Source: Capilliphycus robustus (lineage in GTDB: Bacteria; Cyanobacteriota; Cyanobacteriia; Cyanobacteriales; Microcoleaceae). Taken from it: a DNA stretch of 64,000 nt. The first letter of the stretch is position 1; each line of letters begins with the position of its first letter. The DNA lies in the NCBI RefSeq assembly GCF_034932365.1, contig NZ_JAYGHR010000079.1, positions 1 to 64,000 on the forward strand, written 5' to 3'. A model generated the notes under the pieces. The model had not been told where the DNA came from. It did no database searches and worked only from the letters and a program-made list of their open reading frames with translations. Below, piece by piece: positions 35,076-43,432 of the stretch. Both the position numbers and the translations under genes were made by a program.

Positions 35076-35078
35076 TGT

Positions 35079-36839
35079 CTACCGCCATCCCAACCAACGC
35101 AAAATCGGCACAATTAGATAATGACTCACAGCCAAACATAAACCCGTTGTACAACCCAAAATCCCAACAAACCCCAAACCCAACCAAAACTCTCGCCACT
35201 GCGGTTGAGTCATCACAGCCGGAAATTGCAACATCTCAGGCGGAAACGTCGGATCTAAACTCAATCTCCAAAAAATCCCCGTTGTTCCCACCGCCACAAT
35301 CACCGCATAAACCCAACGATGACTGGGTAGCCCTAACCCTAACGTTAGCAGTGCAGTCGCTAATCCCATAGACAGTTGTGCAATTGACTGTAACTCCGTT
35401 AACCCCGGTATCATCCCAAAAAAGCGGAGCATTTGCCAACACATTCCCCCGACGATATAACCCACACTCCCCATCACCGCCGCCCGTCCATAACGACGGT
35501 TAATGTCAAATCCCCCCGCATCCGTTAAACCCAGTCCCGTTCCCAAACCCGCTAAACCCAACACCAAGATTTGCGTTCCCAATTTCAGCGCCGCCCCTGG
35601 AAACCACAACGGAAAATTACTCGATAAAACCTCCGCAAACGCTTGACCCAGGGGAGTCCAATAAGCCAACACCAACCCCAACACCGCCCCGACAATACCC
35701 CCAACCCCCGCCAGTCCCATTCCCCACAACGTCGCCATACTCACCTGCATCAGTTGAAAACTGAGAGATCCTACCCCTTTAAGCAGGTTCGACAAGGCGC
35801 GATCGCTTTCCAGTAAAGCCGTTTTCACCACATCCAAACAAGCCTGCGACAGCGACATCATCCGGCGAGGATGCCGTTTCTGACGAGCAATTTTCAACAA
35901 ATAGGTCTGAATTTCGCTTGCCGTTTGCGGGCGGCGACTGGCTTGATCCTGCACCATTTGATCCAGTAAGTTCGCAAACCAAGGACTGACAACCGCTCGA
36001 TGCTGCCATCGTAATTCTGCCGTTATCGGATCTTCAAGATCACCCGGAAAAGCACCCGTTAACAAATGAATACAAGTCCGACCCAAGGCATAAAAATCCG
36101 CCGGTGGCCCGACCGCCGCACCCACAATTTGTTCAGGGGGACTATAACCCGGAGAAACCAAACGAGTGCTGCTTCTTGGCGTGGGTTCGCGATCGCTTAA
36201 CATCATTTGTCCGACTTGTTTAGCGCCCCCAAAATCAATCATCACCAACTGATGCGTTTGTGTCGGAGTCACCGCCAACGGGAACGCAGGAGTCGATCGC
36301 AACATCAAATTCGACGGTTTGAGATCCCGATGAATAATATTGTGTCCGTGTAATTCCCGTAAAATATCTAAAGCCTGCTGCAACCAGTCAATTACCCATT
36401 CTTCTGGACACCCTTGAGGATGTTGATCTAAAATCTCCTGCAACGTTAACCCGTGAATTTTTTCCATCACCAAACAAGGCAGAGGCAAGATGGCGGCGTT
36501 GCGTTTTTTCAGGACAAAATAACTATCCGGCGACACTCTCGGCACCCCCGGATGACGCATCTGTGCTAGAACATTCGCCTCTTGTTCAAACAGTTCTAAC
36601 GCTTTTGGGGACGGTTCCAGCAAGACTTTTAAGACCTTTTCTGTTTTCGTCTTCAAGTCCCAAACGACATAAAGCCTTGAAAAGCCTCCCGTTCCTAGAC
36701 ACCGTAAAGGAATGTAGCGATTATTGAGTTGTAGGGGAGCGCCGCAACGTAGACAATATTTATTTCCCCAAGGCTGACCGTCCGGTTTAGAACACTTGGG
36801 GTTGATGCAGTGCAGTGTAGATGAAACAGGATAATCCAC
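35079..36839 (-). CDS. Membrane-anchored Ser/Thr protein kinase with N-terminal zinc ribbon
   Basis: This 586-residue kinase starts with a four-Cys zinc ribbon (CINPKCSKPDGQPWGNKYC then CGAPL), followed by an eukaryotic-type kinase domain (about residues 42-310). Visible motifs are the glycine loop CLGTGGFSRLYVVWD, a lysine in KVLKVLLEPS, HRDLKPSN for catalysis, DFGG in place of DFG-x for Mg binding, and SPGYSPPEQ in the activation loop. The C-terminal ~200 residues have about five or six hydrophobic helices, so the enzyme is membrane-bound with a cytosolic kinase. Substrates are unknown. Such Cys-ribbon kinases are common in filamentous cyanobacteria. Confidence 0.88.
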   Translation of the reverse strand: MDYPVSSTLHCINPKCSKPDGQPWGNKYCLRCGAPLQLNNRYIPLRCLGTGGFSRLYVVWDLKTKTEKVLKVLLEPSPKALELFEQEANVLAQMRHPGVPRVSPDSYFVLKKRNAAILPLPCLVMEKIHGLTLQEILDQHPQGCPEEWVIDWLQQALDILRELHGHNIIHRDLKPSNLMLRSTPAFPLAVTPTQTHQLVMIDFGGAKQVGQMMLSDREPTPRSSTRLVSPGYSPPEQIVGAAVGPPADFYALGRTCIHLLTGAFPGDLEDPITAELRWQHRAVVSPWFANLLDQMVQDQASRRPQTASEIQTYLLKIARQKRHPRRMMSLSQACLDVVKTALLESDRALSNLLKGVGSLSFQLMQVSMATLWGMGLAGVGGIVGAVLGLVLAYWTPLGQAFAEVLSSNFPLWFPGAALKLGTQILVLGLAGLGTGLGLTDAGGFDINRRYGRAAVMGSVGYIVGGMCWQMLRFFGMIPGLTELQSIAQLSMGLATALLTLGLGLPSHRWVYAVIVAVGTTGIFWRLSLDPTFPPEMLQFPAVMTQPQWREFWLGLGFVGILGCTTGLCLAVSHYLIVPILRWLGWR

Positions 36840-37154
36840 GATGGGTTAACAACTTAGCAGTGATTTCAGTCAACAATGAACAGTGTTATCAGTTTACAGT
36901 CTACAGTTTTCAGTTTACAAATTTCAGATTATAGATGAAATAATCCGTGATCGCCGAAATCACTGGTCACTCTCTTACAAACTGTGCTTCTGGCGGTTTC
37001 CGCCGGGCCGCAAGTTTGCGCTGTTCACTGTTAAAAACGATACCTTGAATATAGACGATCCATCTTAGGGAATTGATTCAGTCTACCGCAGACTCCCTAA
37101 CTTTTTCTTTCGGGTTTCTTTTTTCTCCATCGCTAAACAGATATCTAAAATGAC
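36840..37154. other. Repeat-rich intergenic region
   Basis: The stretch holds CAGTTTACAG-type short repeats (36880-36925), a 22-bp segment at 36962-36983 that is identical to 10082-10103, and a TGGCGGTTTCCGCC motif near 36990 of a kind also seen near 62574. Reading frames here translate repeats. Both adjacent genes start outward from this spacer, so it must hold both promoters. Confidence 0.6.
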
Positions 37155-38861
37155 ATGAGCTTGCACCATATTTTACTAGACCTCGTTTTACTATTGACGA
37201 TTACAACCGTTTCCGTCATCCTATTCAAACGAGTCAAACTGGGTTCTGTTGTCGGTTTGTTAATGGCGGGAGTTGTTCTTGGCCCGTCTGGTTTAGCCAT
37301 TACAGAAGACCCCGAAGGACTAAGACAGGTTACTGAATTGGGGGTTGTGTTTCTACTCTTTATCATCGGTTTGGAAATGCAACCGGAAAAATTGTGGTCA
37401 CTGCGTCGAGATGTCTTTGGTTTGGGTTCACTCCAACTCAGTGTAACAGCGATCGCTATTACTCTCTATACCCAATTTCTCGGTTATACCTGGAATGCGG
37501 CTTTAATTTTGGGTTTGGGTTTGGCAATGTCTTCGACAGCGTTTGTCATGCAGTTACTTGAAGAACGTAATGAAACCTCTACCGAATTCGGTCAAACCAC
37601 TTTTGCAATTTTACTGTTACAAGATATTGCCATTGTTCCGGTTTTGGCATTGGTTCCGCTCTTATCGAATCAACCCACTCAAACTCATAATATTCCCTTC
37701 TGGCAACAAGGCGCAAATGTTTTCGGCGGATTATTAGTTGTTTATTTTCTGGGATTTTATGTCGTGCCGTTTGTCCTGAAAATTGTTGTTCGTCAACGCA
37801 ACCGAGAAGCGATCGCTGGAATTGTCGGTTTAACGGTTATTGGTTCAGCTTGGGTGATGGATACAGTCGGGTTATCTATGTCTCTCGGTGCTTTTTTTAT
37901 CGGAATGTTGCTGTCGGGTTCTCACTATCGCCACTATTTAGAAGCCGAAATTGAACCGTTTAAAAATCTCCTGCTGAGTTTATTCTTTATTTCGGTAGGA
38001 ATGTCGATTAATCTTGATGCTTTTCTCCAGGAAAGCTTTCAAATGGTTGGTCATGCTTTAGCCTTAATGTTAGTCAAAGCGATTATTTTATTTGGGTTGT
38101 GTTTAGCCTTTCGGTTCAGTCGGTTAACCGCGTTGCGAGTCGCGACTTTCTTACCCCAAAATGGGGAGTTTGGTTTTGTGTTATTTAGTGCAGCCGTAGC
38201 CACAGAATTAATTAGTGATGAGGCATTTTCTTGGTTGGTAATGATTATTGTCATTTCGATGGTGACAACACCAATATTAGTCCGGTTTGGGGATACACTG
38301 ACACAACGTTTATCTCCAACTGCAATGGGCGAAGATCATTTACAAACCTCATCTAAACGCAGACTTCGCAGCCGTAAAGCCGTTTTAGTTATTGGTTATG
38401 GTCGAGTCGGACAAGTCGTTTGTACCATTCTTGAACGCATGAATATTCCCTATCTTGCCCTAGAAAAAGATCTCGATCAAGTCGCAGCCGGGAGAAAAGT
38501 CGGTCGATCCGTTTATTTTGGTGATGTCAATAATCCTCGCATTTTATCGGCGGTTCGAGTTCATCGGGCGCGAGCCGTTGTGATTACGGTGGGAGAGTCT
38601 AAAATTACCGAAAAATTAGTCAATTTGTTGCAAAGTTCCTATCCCAATTTACCCTTAGTTGTCCGAACTCGAAATTTAGAACAGCGCGAAAAAATGTTAG
38701 CCATTGGGGTGAGTCATGTCGTGCCGGAAGTTGTAGAATCAGCCTTAATGATGGGAGAAAAAACATTAGAAATTGTCGGGATTTCTGAGCTTGAATCTTC
38801 TTCGCTTCTCAGTTTACTGCGTAAAGATGAATATGCCGCCCTCCATCTTTCTAAACCCTAA
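37155..38861 (+). CDS. CPA2-family cation:proton antiporter with RCK (TrkA-N) domain
   Basis: This 568-residue protein joins an Na+/H+ exchanger-type membrane domain (about 1-385, 12-13 helices) to a cytosolic nucleotide-binding RCK domain (about 400-540). The membrane part shows LMAGVVLGPSGLAITEDPEG, LGLAMSSTAFVMQLLEERNE and FFISVGMSINLDAFLQESFQ, typical of KefB/KefC-like antiporters. The RCK domain has GYGRVGQVVCTILERM, the Rossmann glycine motif, and YFGDVNNPRILSAVRV. It probably exchanges K+ or Na+ for protons, gated by NAD(H) or adenine nucleotides. The ion cannot be told from sequence. Confidence 0.9.
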   Translation: MSLHHILLDLVLLLTITTVSVILFKRVKLGSVVGLLMAGVVLGPSGLAITEDPEGLRQVTELGVVFLLFIIGLEMQPEKLWSLRRDVFGLGSLQLSVTAIAITLYTQFLGYTWNAALILGLGLAMSSTAFVMQLLEERNETSTEFGQTTFAILLLQDIAIVPVLALVPLLSNQPTQTHNIPFWQQGANVFGGLLVVYFLGFYVVPFVLKIVVRQRNREAIAGIVGLTVIGSAWVMDTVGLSMSLGAFFIGMLLSGSHYRHYLEAEIEPFKNLLLSLFFISVGMSINLDAFLQESFQMVGHALALMLVKAIILFGLCLAFRFSRLTALRVATFLPQNGEFGFVLFSAAVATELISDEAFSWLVMIIVISMVTTPILVRFGDTLTQRLSPTAMGEDHLQTSSKRRLRSRKAVLVIGYGRVGQVVCTILERMNIPYLALEKDLDQVAAGRKVGRSVYFGDVNNPRILSAVRVHRARAVVITVGESKITEKLVNLLQSSYPNLPLVVRTRNLEQREKMLAIGVSHVVPEVVESALMMGEKTLEIVGISELESSSLLSLLRKDEYAALHLSKP

Positions 38862-39202
38862 ATTCTCAAATTCCCTCTTGTCTATTGCATAGCTGCCTTC
38901 TGCATAGCTGCCTTCTGCATAGCTGCCTGATCAATATAGACAACCTCTCTAACAACCTTCACAGTCTTTACGTCATAATCGTTAAAAAAGTTAACATTAA
39001 TCGTTTCAGTTTAGTGATAAGACAAACAGATTTTCAGGGAAATGTCTCAAAATGTAGTGGGATTTAAAGAAATATAAACAAAGATTATGTAAATCTTAAA
39101 AAGATTCAAGGTTGACGGGTACCAATTCTTGATACTATCTTAAATATCTTGGCACAAAGACCAAAACATAAGAGATTCCGACAAGGGAGATATCAAGGAG
39201 TT
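38862..39202. promoter_or_regulatory. Upstream region of the rbcLXS operon
   Basis: This 340-bp spacer precedes the RuBisCO operon. A 15-bp unit, TGCATAGCTGCCTTC, is repeated three times at 38886-38928. Further on lie AT-rich segments (TTAACATTAATCG near 38992) that could bind the LysR-type RuBisCO regulator, though I cannot define the site or the -10/-35 boxes. AAGGAG lies 3-8 bases before rbcL at 39195-39200. Confidence 0.5.
38886..38928. repeat. 15-bp tandem repeat upstream of rbcL
   Basis: Three near-perfect copies of TGCATAGCTGCCTTC (the last truncated) start at 38886, 38901 and 38916. The repeat lies right after the antiporter gene, about 275 bp before rbcL. Confidence 0.8.
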
Positions 39203-40633
39203 ATGGCTTACTCTCAAACCCGCACACAGTCGAAAGCTGGCTATAAAGCTGGTGTACAAGACTATAAACTGACCTATTACACGCCCGACTATACGCCGAA
39301 AGATACAGATATTTTGGCTGCATTCCGCGTCACGCCCCAGCCGGGAGTTCCCCCAGAAGAAGCTGGAGCCGCAGTGGCCGCCGAATCTTCCACAGGTACT
39401 TGGACAACAGTTTGGACTGACCTTTTGACCGACCTCGATCGCTACAAAGGTCGCTGTTATGACATCGAGCCAGTTCCCGGTGAAGACAACCAGTACATCT
39501 GCTTTATTGCCTATCCTCTGGATTTGTTTGAAGAAGGTTCCGTCACCAACTTGCTGACATCCTTAGTTGGTAACGTTTTCGGTTTCAAAGCCTTACGTGC
39601 GCTGCGTTTAGAAGATCTACGCATTCCTATCGCTTACCTGAAGACCTTCCAAGGCCCTCCTCACGGAATTACTGTAGAACGCGACAAACTCAACAAATAC
39701 GGTCGTCCCCTCCTCGGTTGCACCATCAAACCCAAACTGGGTTTATCCGCTAAGAACTACGGACGTGCAGTCTATGAATGTCTGCGCGGTGGCTTAGACT
39801 TCACCAAAGACGACGAAAACATTAACTCTCAGCCCTTCATGCGTTGGCGCGATCGCTTCCTGTTCGTTCAAGAAGCGATTGAAAAAGCCCAAGCAGAAAC
39901 CGGAGAAGTTAAAGGTCACTACCTGAACGTGACTGCTCCCACCTGCGAAGAAATGCTGGAACGGGCAGAATTTGCCAAAGAAATTGGCACCCCGATCATC
40001 ATGCACGACTACCTGACAGGTGGTTTCACCGCTAATACTACCTTAGCAAAATGGTGTCGTCGTAACGGTCTGTTATTACACATTCACCGTGCAATGCACG
40101 CAGTAATTGACCGTCAGAAAAATCACGGTATCCACTTCCGCGTACTTGCCAAATGCTTGCGGATGTCCGGCGGCGACCACCTGCACTCCGGTACAGTTGT
40201 GGGCAAACTGGAAGGCGAAAAAGGCATCACAATGGGTTTTGTTGACCTGATGCGCGAAGACCACATCGAACAAGATCGTGATCGCGGCATTTACTTCACC
40301 CAAGATTGGGCTTCCATGCCTGGAGTAATGCCCGTTGCTTCCGGCGGTATCCACATTTGGCATATGCCTGCGTTGGTTGAAATCTTCGGCGACGACTCCT
40401 GCTTACAGTTTGGTGGTGGTACTCTCGGACACCCCTGGGGTAATGCTCCGGGTGCAACTGCAAACCGGGTTGCCCTCGAAGCTTGTATCCAAGCGCGTAA
40501 CGAAGGTCGTAACCTGTTCCGTGAAGGCGGCGACGTCATCCGCGAAGCGGCCAAGTGGAGTCCTGAACTGGCTGTTGCTTGCGAACTGTGGAAAGAAATC
40601 AAGTTCGAGTTTGAAGCAATGGATACACTCTAA
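39203..40633 (+). CDS. rbcL: RuBisCO large subunit (Form IB)
   Basis: This 476-residue catalytic subunit fixes CO2 on ribulose-1,5-bisphosphate inside carboxysomes. It has the expected landmarks: YYTPDYTPKDTDILAAFRVT near the N-terminus, GRPLLGCTIKPKLGLSAKNY, GGLDFTKDDENINSQPFMRW with the carbamylated Lys and Mg-binding Asp/Glu, HIHRAMHAVIDRQKNHGIHF with the catalytic His, and SGGDHLHSGTVVGKLEGEK with loop 6. The ATG at 39203 has AAGGAG 3-8 bases upstream; an in-frame ATG at 39149 is not likely to be used. It is first in the operon rbcL-rbcX-rbcS, the usual order in beta-cyanobacteria. Codon use is more optimised than in neighbours. Confidence 0.99.
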   Translation: MAYSQTRTQSKAGYKAGVQDYKLTYYTPDYTPKDTDILAAFRVTPQPGVPPEEAGAAVAAESSTGTWTTVWTDLLTDLDRYKGRCYDIEPVPGEDNQYICFIAYPLDLFEEGSVTNLLTSLVGNVFGFKALRALRLEDLRIPIAYLKTFQGPPHGITVERDKLNKYGRPLLGCTIKPKLGLSAKNYGRAVYECLRGGLDFTKDDENINSQPFMRWRDRFLFVQEAIEKAQAETGEVKGHYLNVTAPTCEEMLERAEFAKEIGTPIIMHDYLTGGFTANTTLAKWCRRNGLLLHIHRAMHAVIDRQKNHGIHFRVLAKCLRMSGGDHLHSGTVVGKLEGEKGITMGFVDLMREDHIEQDRDRGIYFTQDWASMPGVMPVASGGIHIWHMPALVEIFGDDSCLQFGGGTLGHPWGNAPGATANRVALEACIQARNEGRNLFREGGDVIREAAKWSPELAVACELWKEIKFEFEAMDTL

Positions 40634-40725
40634 ATCCGCTTCCAGAGTGATGATAATGAATTTTAAGCGATAAGTAGATAAACTTAGAATTCAAAACTCA
40701 GAACTCTTGGAGGTTGGTGTCAGAC

Positions 40726-41127
40726 ATGGATATCAAAAAAGTTGCAAAAGACACGACCAAGGTACTATCAAGCTACCTCACTTACCAGGCTGTACGGCTG
40801 GTTTCCTCTCAGCTTAGAGAGACAAACCCCGGTTTAGCAATTTGGTTGAGTGGATTCTCGTCCACCGGAAAAATTCAAGACGGAGAAGCGTATCTCAAAG
40901 AGATGCTTCAGGAAAACCAGGAAATGGCTTTCAGAATTATGACGGTGCGAGAACATCTCGCTCAAGAGGTGGTGGAATATTTACCGGAAATGGTGCGTGA
41001 ATCTATTCAGCAAAGCAACATGGAACATCGCCGTCAGTACCTTGAACGGATGACCCAGGTTTCGTTGTCTGACACCAGTCCTCATCCCGAATTTCAAATG
41101 GATTCCGAACCGAATCAGGACGAATAG
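40726..41127 (+). CDS. rbcX: RuBisCO assembly chaperone RbcX
   Basis: This 133-residue chaperone binds the C-terminus of newly folded RbcL and helps assemble the L8 core. It is an all-helical homodimer. Family features are DTTKVLSSYLTYQAVRLVSS, QLRETNPGLAIWLSGFSSTG and GEAYLKEMLQENQEMAFRIM, then TVREHLAQEVVEYLPEMVRE. The acidic, disordered tail (SEPNQDE) is common. ATG at 40726 (MDIKKVAKDTTK) matches the family start; a GTG 12 bases earlier is in frame but less likely. GGAGG lies about 12-16 bases upstream. It sits between rbcL and rbcS. Confidence 0.97.
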   Translation: MDIKKVAKDTTKVLSSYLTYQAVRLVSSQLRETNPGLAIWLSGFSSTGKIQDGEAYLKEMLQENQEMAFRIMTVREHLAQEVVEYLPEMVRESIQQSNMEHRRQYLERMTQVSLSDTSPHPEFQMDSEPNQDE

Positions 41128-41177
41128 AACCTGATAGCTTGACTGTTGTATACCTTTTAACGTTTTAGGAAATCGCA

Positions 41178-41522
41178 ATGCAAACTTTACCAAAAGAGCG
41201 TCGCTACGAAACTCTGTCTTATCTGCCTCCTCTGACTGATGCTCAAATTGACAAGCAAATTCAATATATGCTGTCTCAGGGTTTCATTCCTGCTGTTGAG
41301 TTCAACGAAACCGCAGAACCGGAAGTTCGCTACTGGACATTGTGGAAACTCCCCCTGTTTAACGCAACAACGGTTCGTGATGTAATGATGGAAATTCAAG
41401 CTTGCCGTCAAGAATATCCCAAGTGTTTCATTCGGGTTGCAGGTTTTGACAATGTGAAGCAGTGCCAAGTCTTAAGCTTCATTATTCACCGGGGCGATCA
41501 GTCCGGTGGTTATCGCTACTAA
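41178..41522 (+). CDS. rbcS: RuBisCO small subunit
   Basis: This 114-residue small subunit caps the L8 core to form L8S8 RuBisCO. It is a typical Form IB protein: MQTLPKERRYETLSYLPPLT, then QIQYMLSQGFIPAVEFNETA, YWTLWKLPLFNATTVRDVMM and CFIRVAGFDNVKQCQVLSFI. It lacks the 12-residue insertion of plant small subunits, as expected. It follows rbcX by 50 bp and is followed by a clear terminator, making rbcLXS a complete transcription unit. Confidence 0.99.
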   Translation: MQTLPKERRYETLSYLPPLTDAQIDKQIQYMLSQGFIPAVEFNETAEPEVRYWTLWKLPLFNATTVRDVMMEIQACRQEYPKCFIRVAGFDNVKQCQVLSFIIHRGDQSGGYRY

Positions 41523-41557
41523 TTTCAGATTGCCAAGTTTAACGGATTAATTTTGAT

Positions 41558-41586
41558 AGGTAGGGAGTGATCCCTGCCTTTTTTTC
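41558..41586 (+). terminator. Intrinsic terminator of the rbcLXS operon
   Basis: AGGTAGGGA, loop GTGA, TCCCTGCCT, then seven T residues in TTTTTTTC: a strong stem-loop with a good T tract, 36 bases after the rbcS stop. Confidence 0.9.
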
Positions 41587-41724
41587 TTGTAGCCCAAAAA
41601 GTGTAGCTGATTTTATAATCAAAAAAATTTTGTGTCATTCCCTTGACATTGGAGCCAGAGTGTAGGTATTCTTGTTTATGGAACAAGTTTTTCACAATTT
41701 AAGTAGCCTACAAAATCGGGCTAT

Positions 41725-42813
41725 ATGGAAGCTTCACTGACCCCTGAAGAAAGACAACAATTCCATCAATGGGAAGTGCAAGCGGCTTTAATTATTCCTG
41801 TTTTTGTTAATCAAACTCTATACGCGATCGCAACCCATCACTGTTCTCAAACCCATCAATGGCAAGATTCCGAAATCGAACGGTTTAAACAAGTCGGTTT
41901 ACAAATTGGTTATGCTCTCGAACAGGCTCAACTGTTGCAAGAAGTTCAAGAAAGTCGCAGCCTCGCCGAACAAATGATGAACGAGCAGCAGCAACAAAAA
42001 CAACAACTCGAACATCAAATTGAAACCTTTTTAGATCAAATTGAAGATTGTTTTCAAGGGGATTTAACCGTGCGAGCGCAGGTGAGTGAAGGGGTGATGG
42101 GAACGGTAGCAGACTTTTTTAATGCTACGATTGAAAGTTTACAACAGTTAGTCACTCAAGTTCATCACAGTGCAGAAATCGTCACCACGACGGCAGCAGA
42201 ACGTCAACAAGATGTAGAACATTTATCTCGCCAAGCGGTGCAGCAAACAGAGATAATTATCGATGCTTTGGCACAAATTCAAACCCTCGCCCATTCTATC
42301 GAAGCAGTAGCGACTTCTGCACAAGCGGCACAAACCCAAGTTCAAAGCGTTGCGGGGATTCTGCACAGAGGAGATCAAGCAATGAACCGCAGCGTTGAAG
42401 GTATTTTGAGCCTCGAAAAAACCATCCGAGTCACCGCTCGAAAAGTGAAAAATTTGGGAGAATCTTCTCAGAAAATTTCGCGTATCATCAAACTGATTAA
42501 TCAGTTTGCCAGTCAGACTCATGTTTTGGCGTTAAATGCTTCAGTAGAAGCCAGTCGGATGAGTCATCAAGAAGGAGGGTTTGCGATGGTGGCGACTGAA
42601 GTGCGAACCTTAGCTGAACAGTCGAGTCATGCAACGGCTGAAATTGAAGAAATGATTGCCGAAATTCAAGCAGAAACTCACGAGGTTGTACACGCCATGA
42701 AAGTGGGTTTAAAACGAGTTCTTCGGGAAACCGAGTTAGTTCAACGAACCCGTAAAACCCTCACAGAGATTGTACAAGCGAGTAACCAAACCCATGAATT
42801 TGTGATCACTTGA
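41725..42813 (+). pseudogene. Fragment of a GAF-containing methyl-accepting chemotaxis protein
   Basis: This 362-residue frame matches only part of a PilJ/PixJ-type receptor. It begins inside the last GAF domain (ALIIPVFVNQTLYAIATHHC, FKQVGLQIGYALEQAQLLQE) and continues through GDLTVRAQVSEGVMGTVADF (HAMP-like) and the signalling tip QFASQTHVLALNASVEASRM. It ends at NQTHEFVIT, about 70 residues before the usual C-terminus. A stop codon lies 18 bases before the ATG, and upstream GAF domains are missing. It is most similar within the window to the C-terminal third of the receptor at 47862-51839. It is likely a decayed duplicate; a short functional product is less likely because there is no sensory part. 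Confidence 0.72.
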
Positions 42814-43432
42814 GCAGTTTTTTAACTATTGAGTGTTTACTGGTTACTGTTGAGTGTTAAGTGAAAACACGGGTGACTGGTGAGTGAATCATGTATCGAG
42901 TATGCTCAAGTTCTCAGTATTTTTGGGTAGTGAAATTTGAGTGACGTTGACAAAATGCCCAAGACTCAGTTATGATCCTTAAGTGAATAGGGTGCGCTGT
43001 TTACATCTTCAACAGTTGAGACTGAGGTCAAGTCACTTCAAAGTAGAGAATGGGTGTATTGTTACAAGTCTACAAATAGCAAGCGAAAGCTCTCTATTCA
43101 AGAGTTTTAATCATATTTCAAAAGGATACATCTGTTCTGCTCATCTTGAAAAAGGTTGAGTCAGGATAACAGAAAGCCTTGAATGAGCAGGGAAATGCCT
43201 GCGAAATATTTCTCGTATTTCTCGTCAATGATTGGCAGTTGACAGACAGCAGAAATAGATAGAAAGGGCGATCCACAAGGAACTCGAGTCAAACATGACG
43301 AGGAAGTTTGTTGATCATTTTTGTTAATTCTCAAGCGTGTCACCTGATCTTAAAATCAGAGCAAAATAGGAAAGCGCGTGGCTTCAGAGCAGTTCTGAAC
43401 AACAAAGTTAAAGCATCAGGAGCTGATTTTGC
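42814..43432. other. Intergenic region after the receptor fragment
   Basis: No gene is seen. GTGTTTACTGGTTACTGTTG-type short repeats occupy 42830-42885. The rest, up to the pentapeptide gene, shows no recognisable RNA or coding signal; AGGAGCTGATTTTGC just before 43433 supplies the ribosome binding site of the next gene. Confidence 0.5.

Noticed and set aside
36883..37068. 61-codon frame in the spacer before the antiporter
   Set aside because: Translates the CAGTTTACAG repeats (SVYSLQFSVYKFQ), a common artefact of this repeat type.
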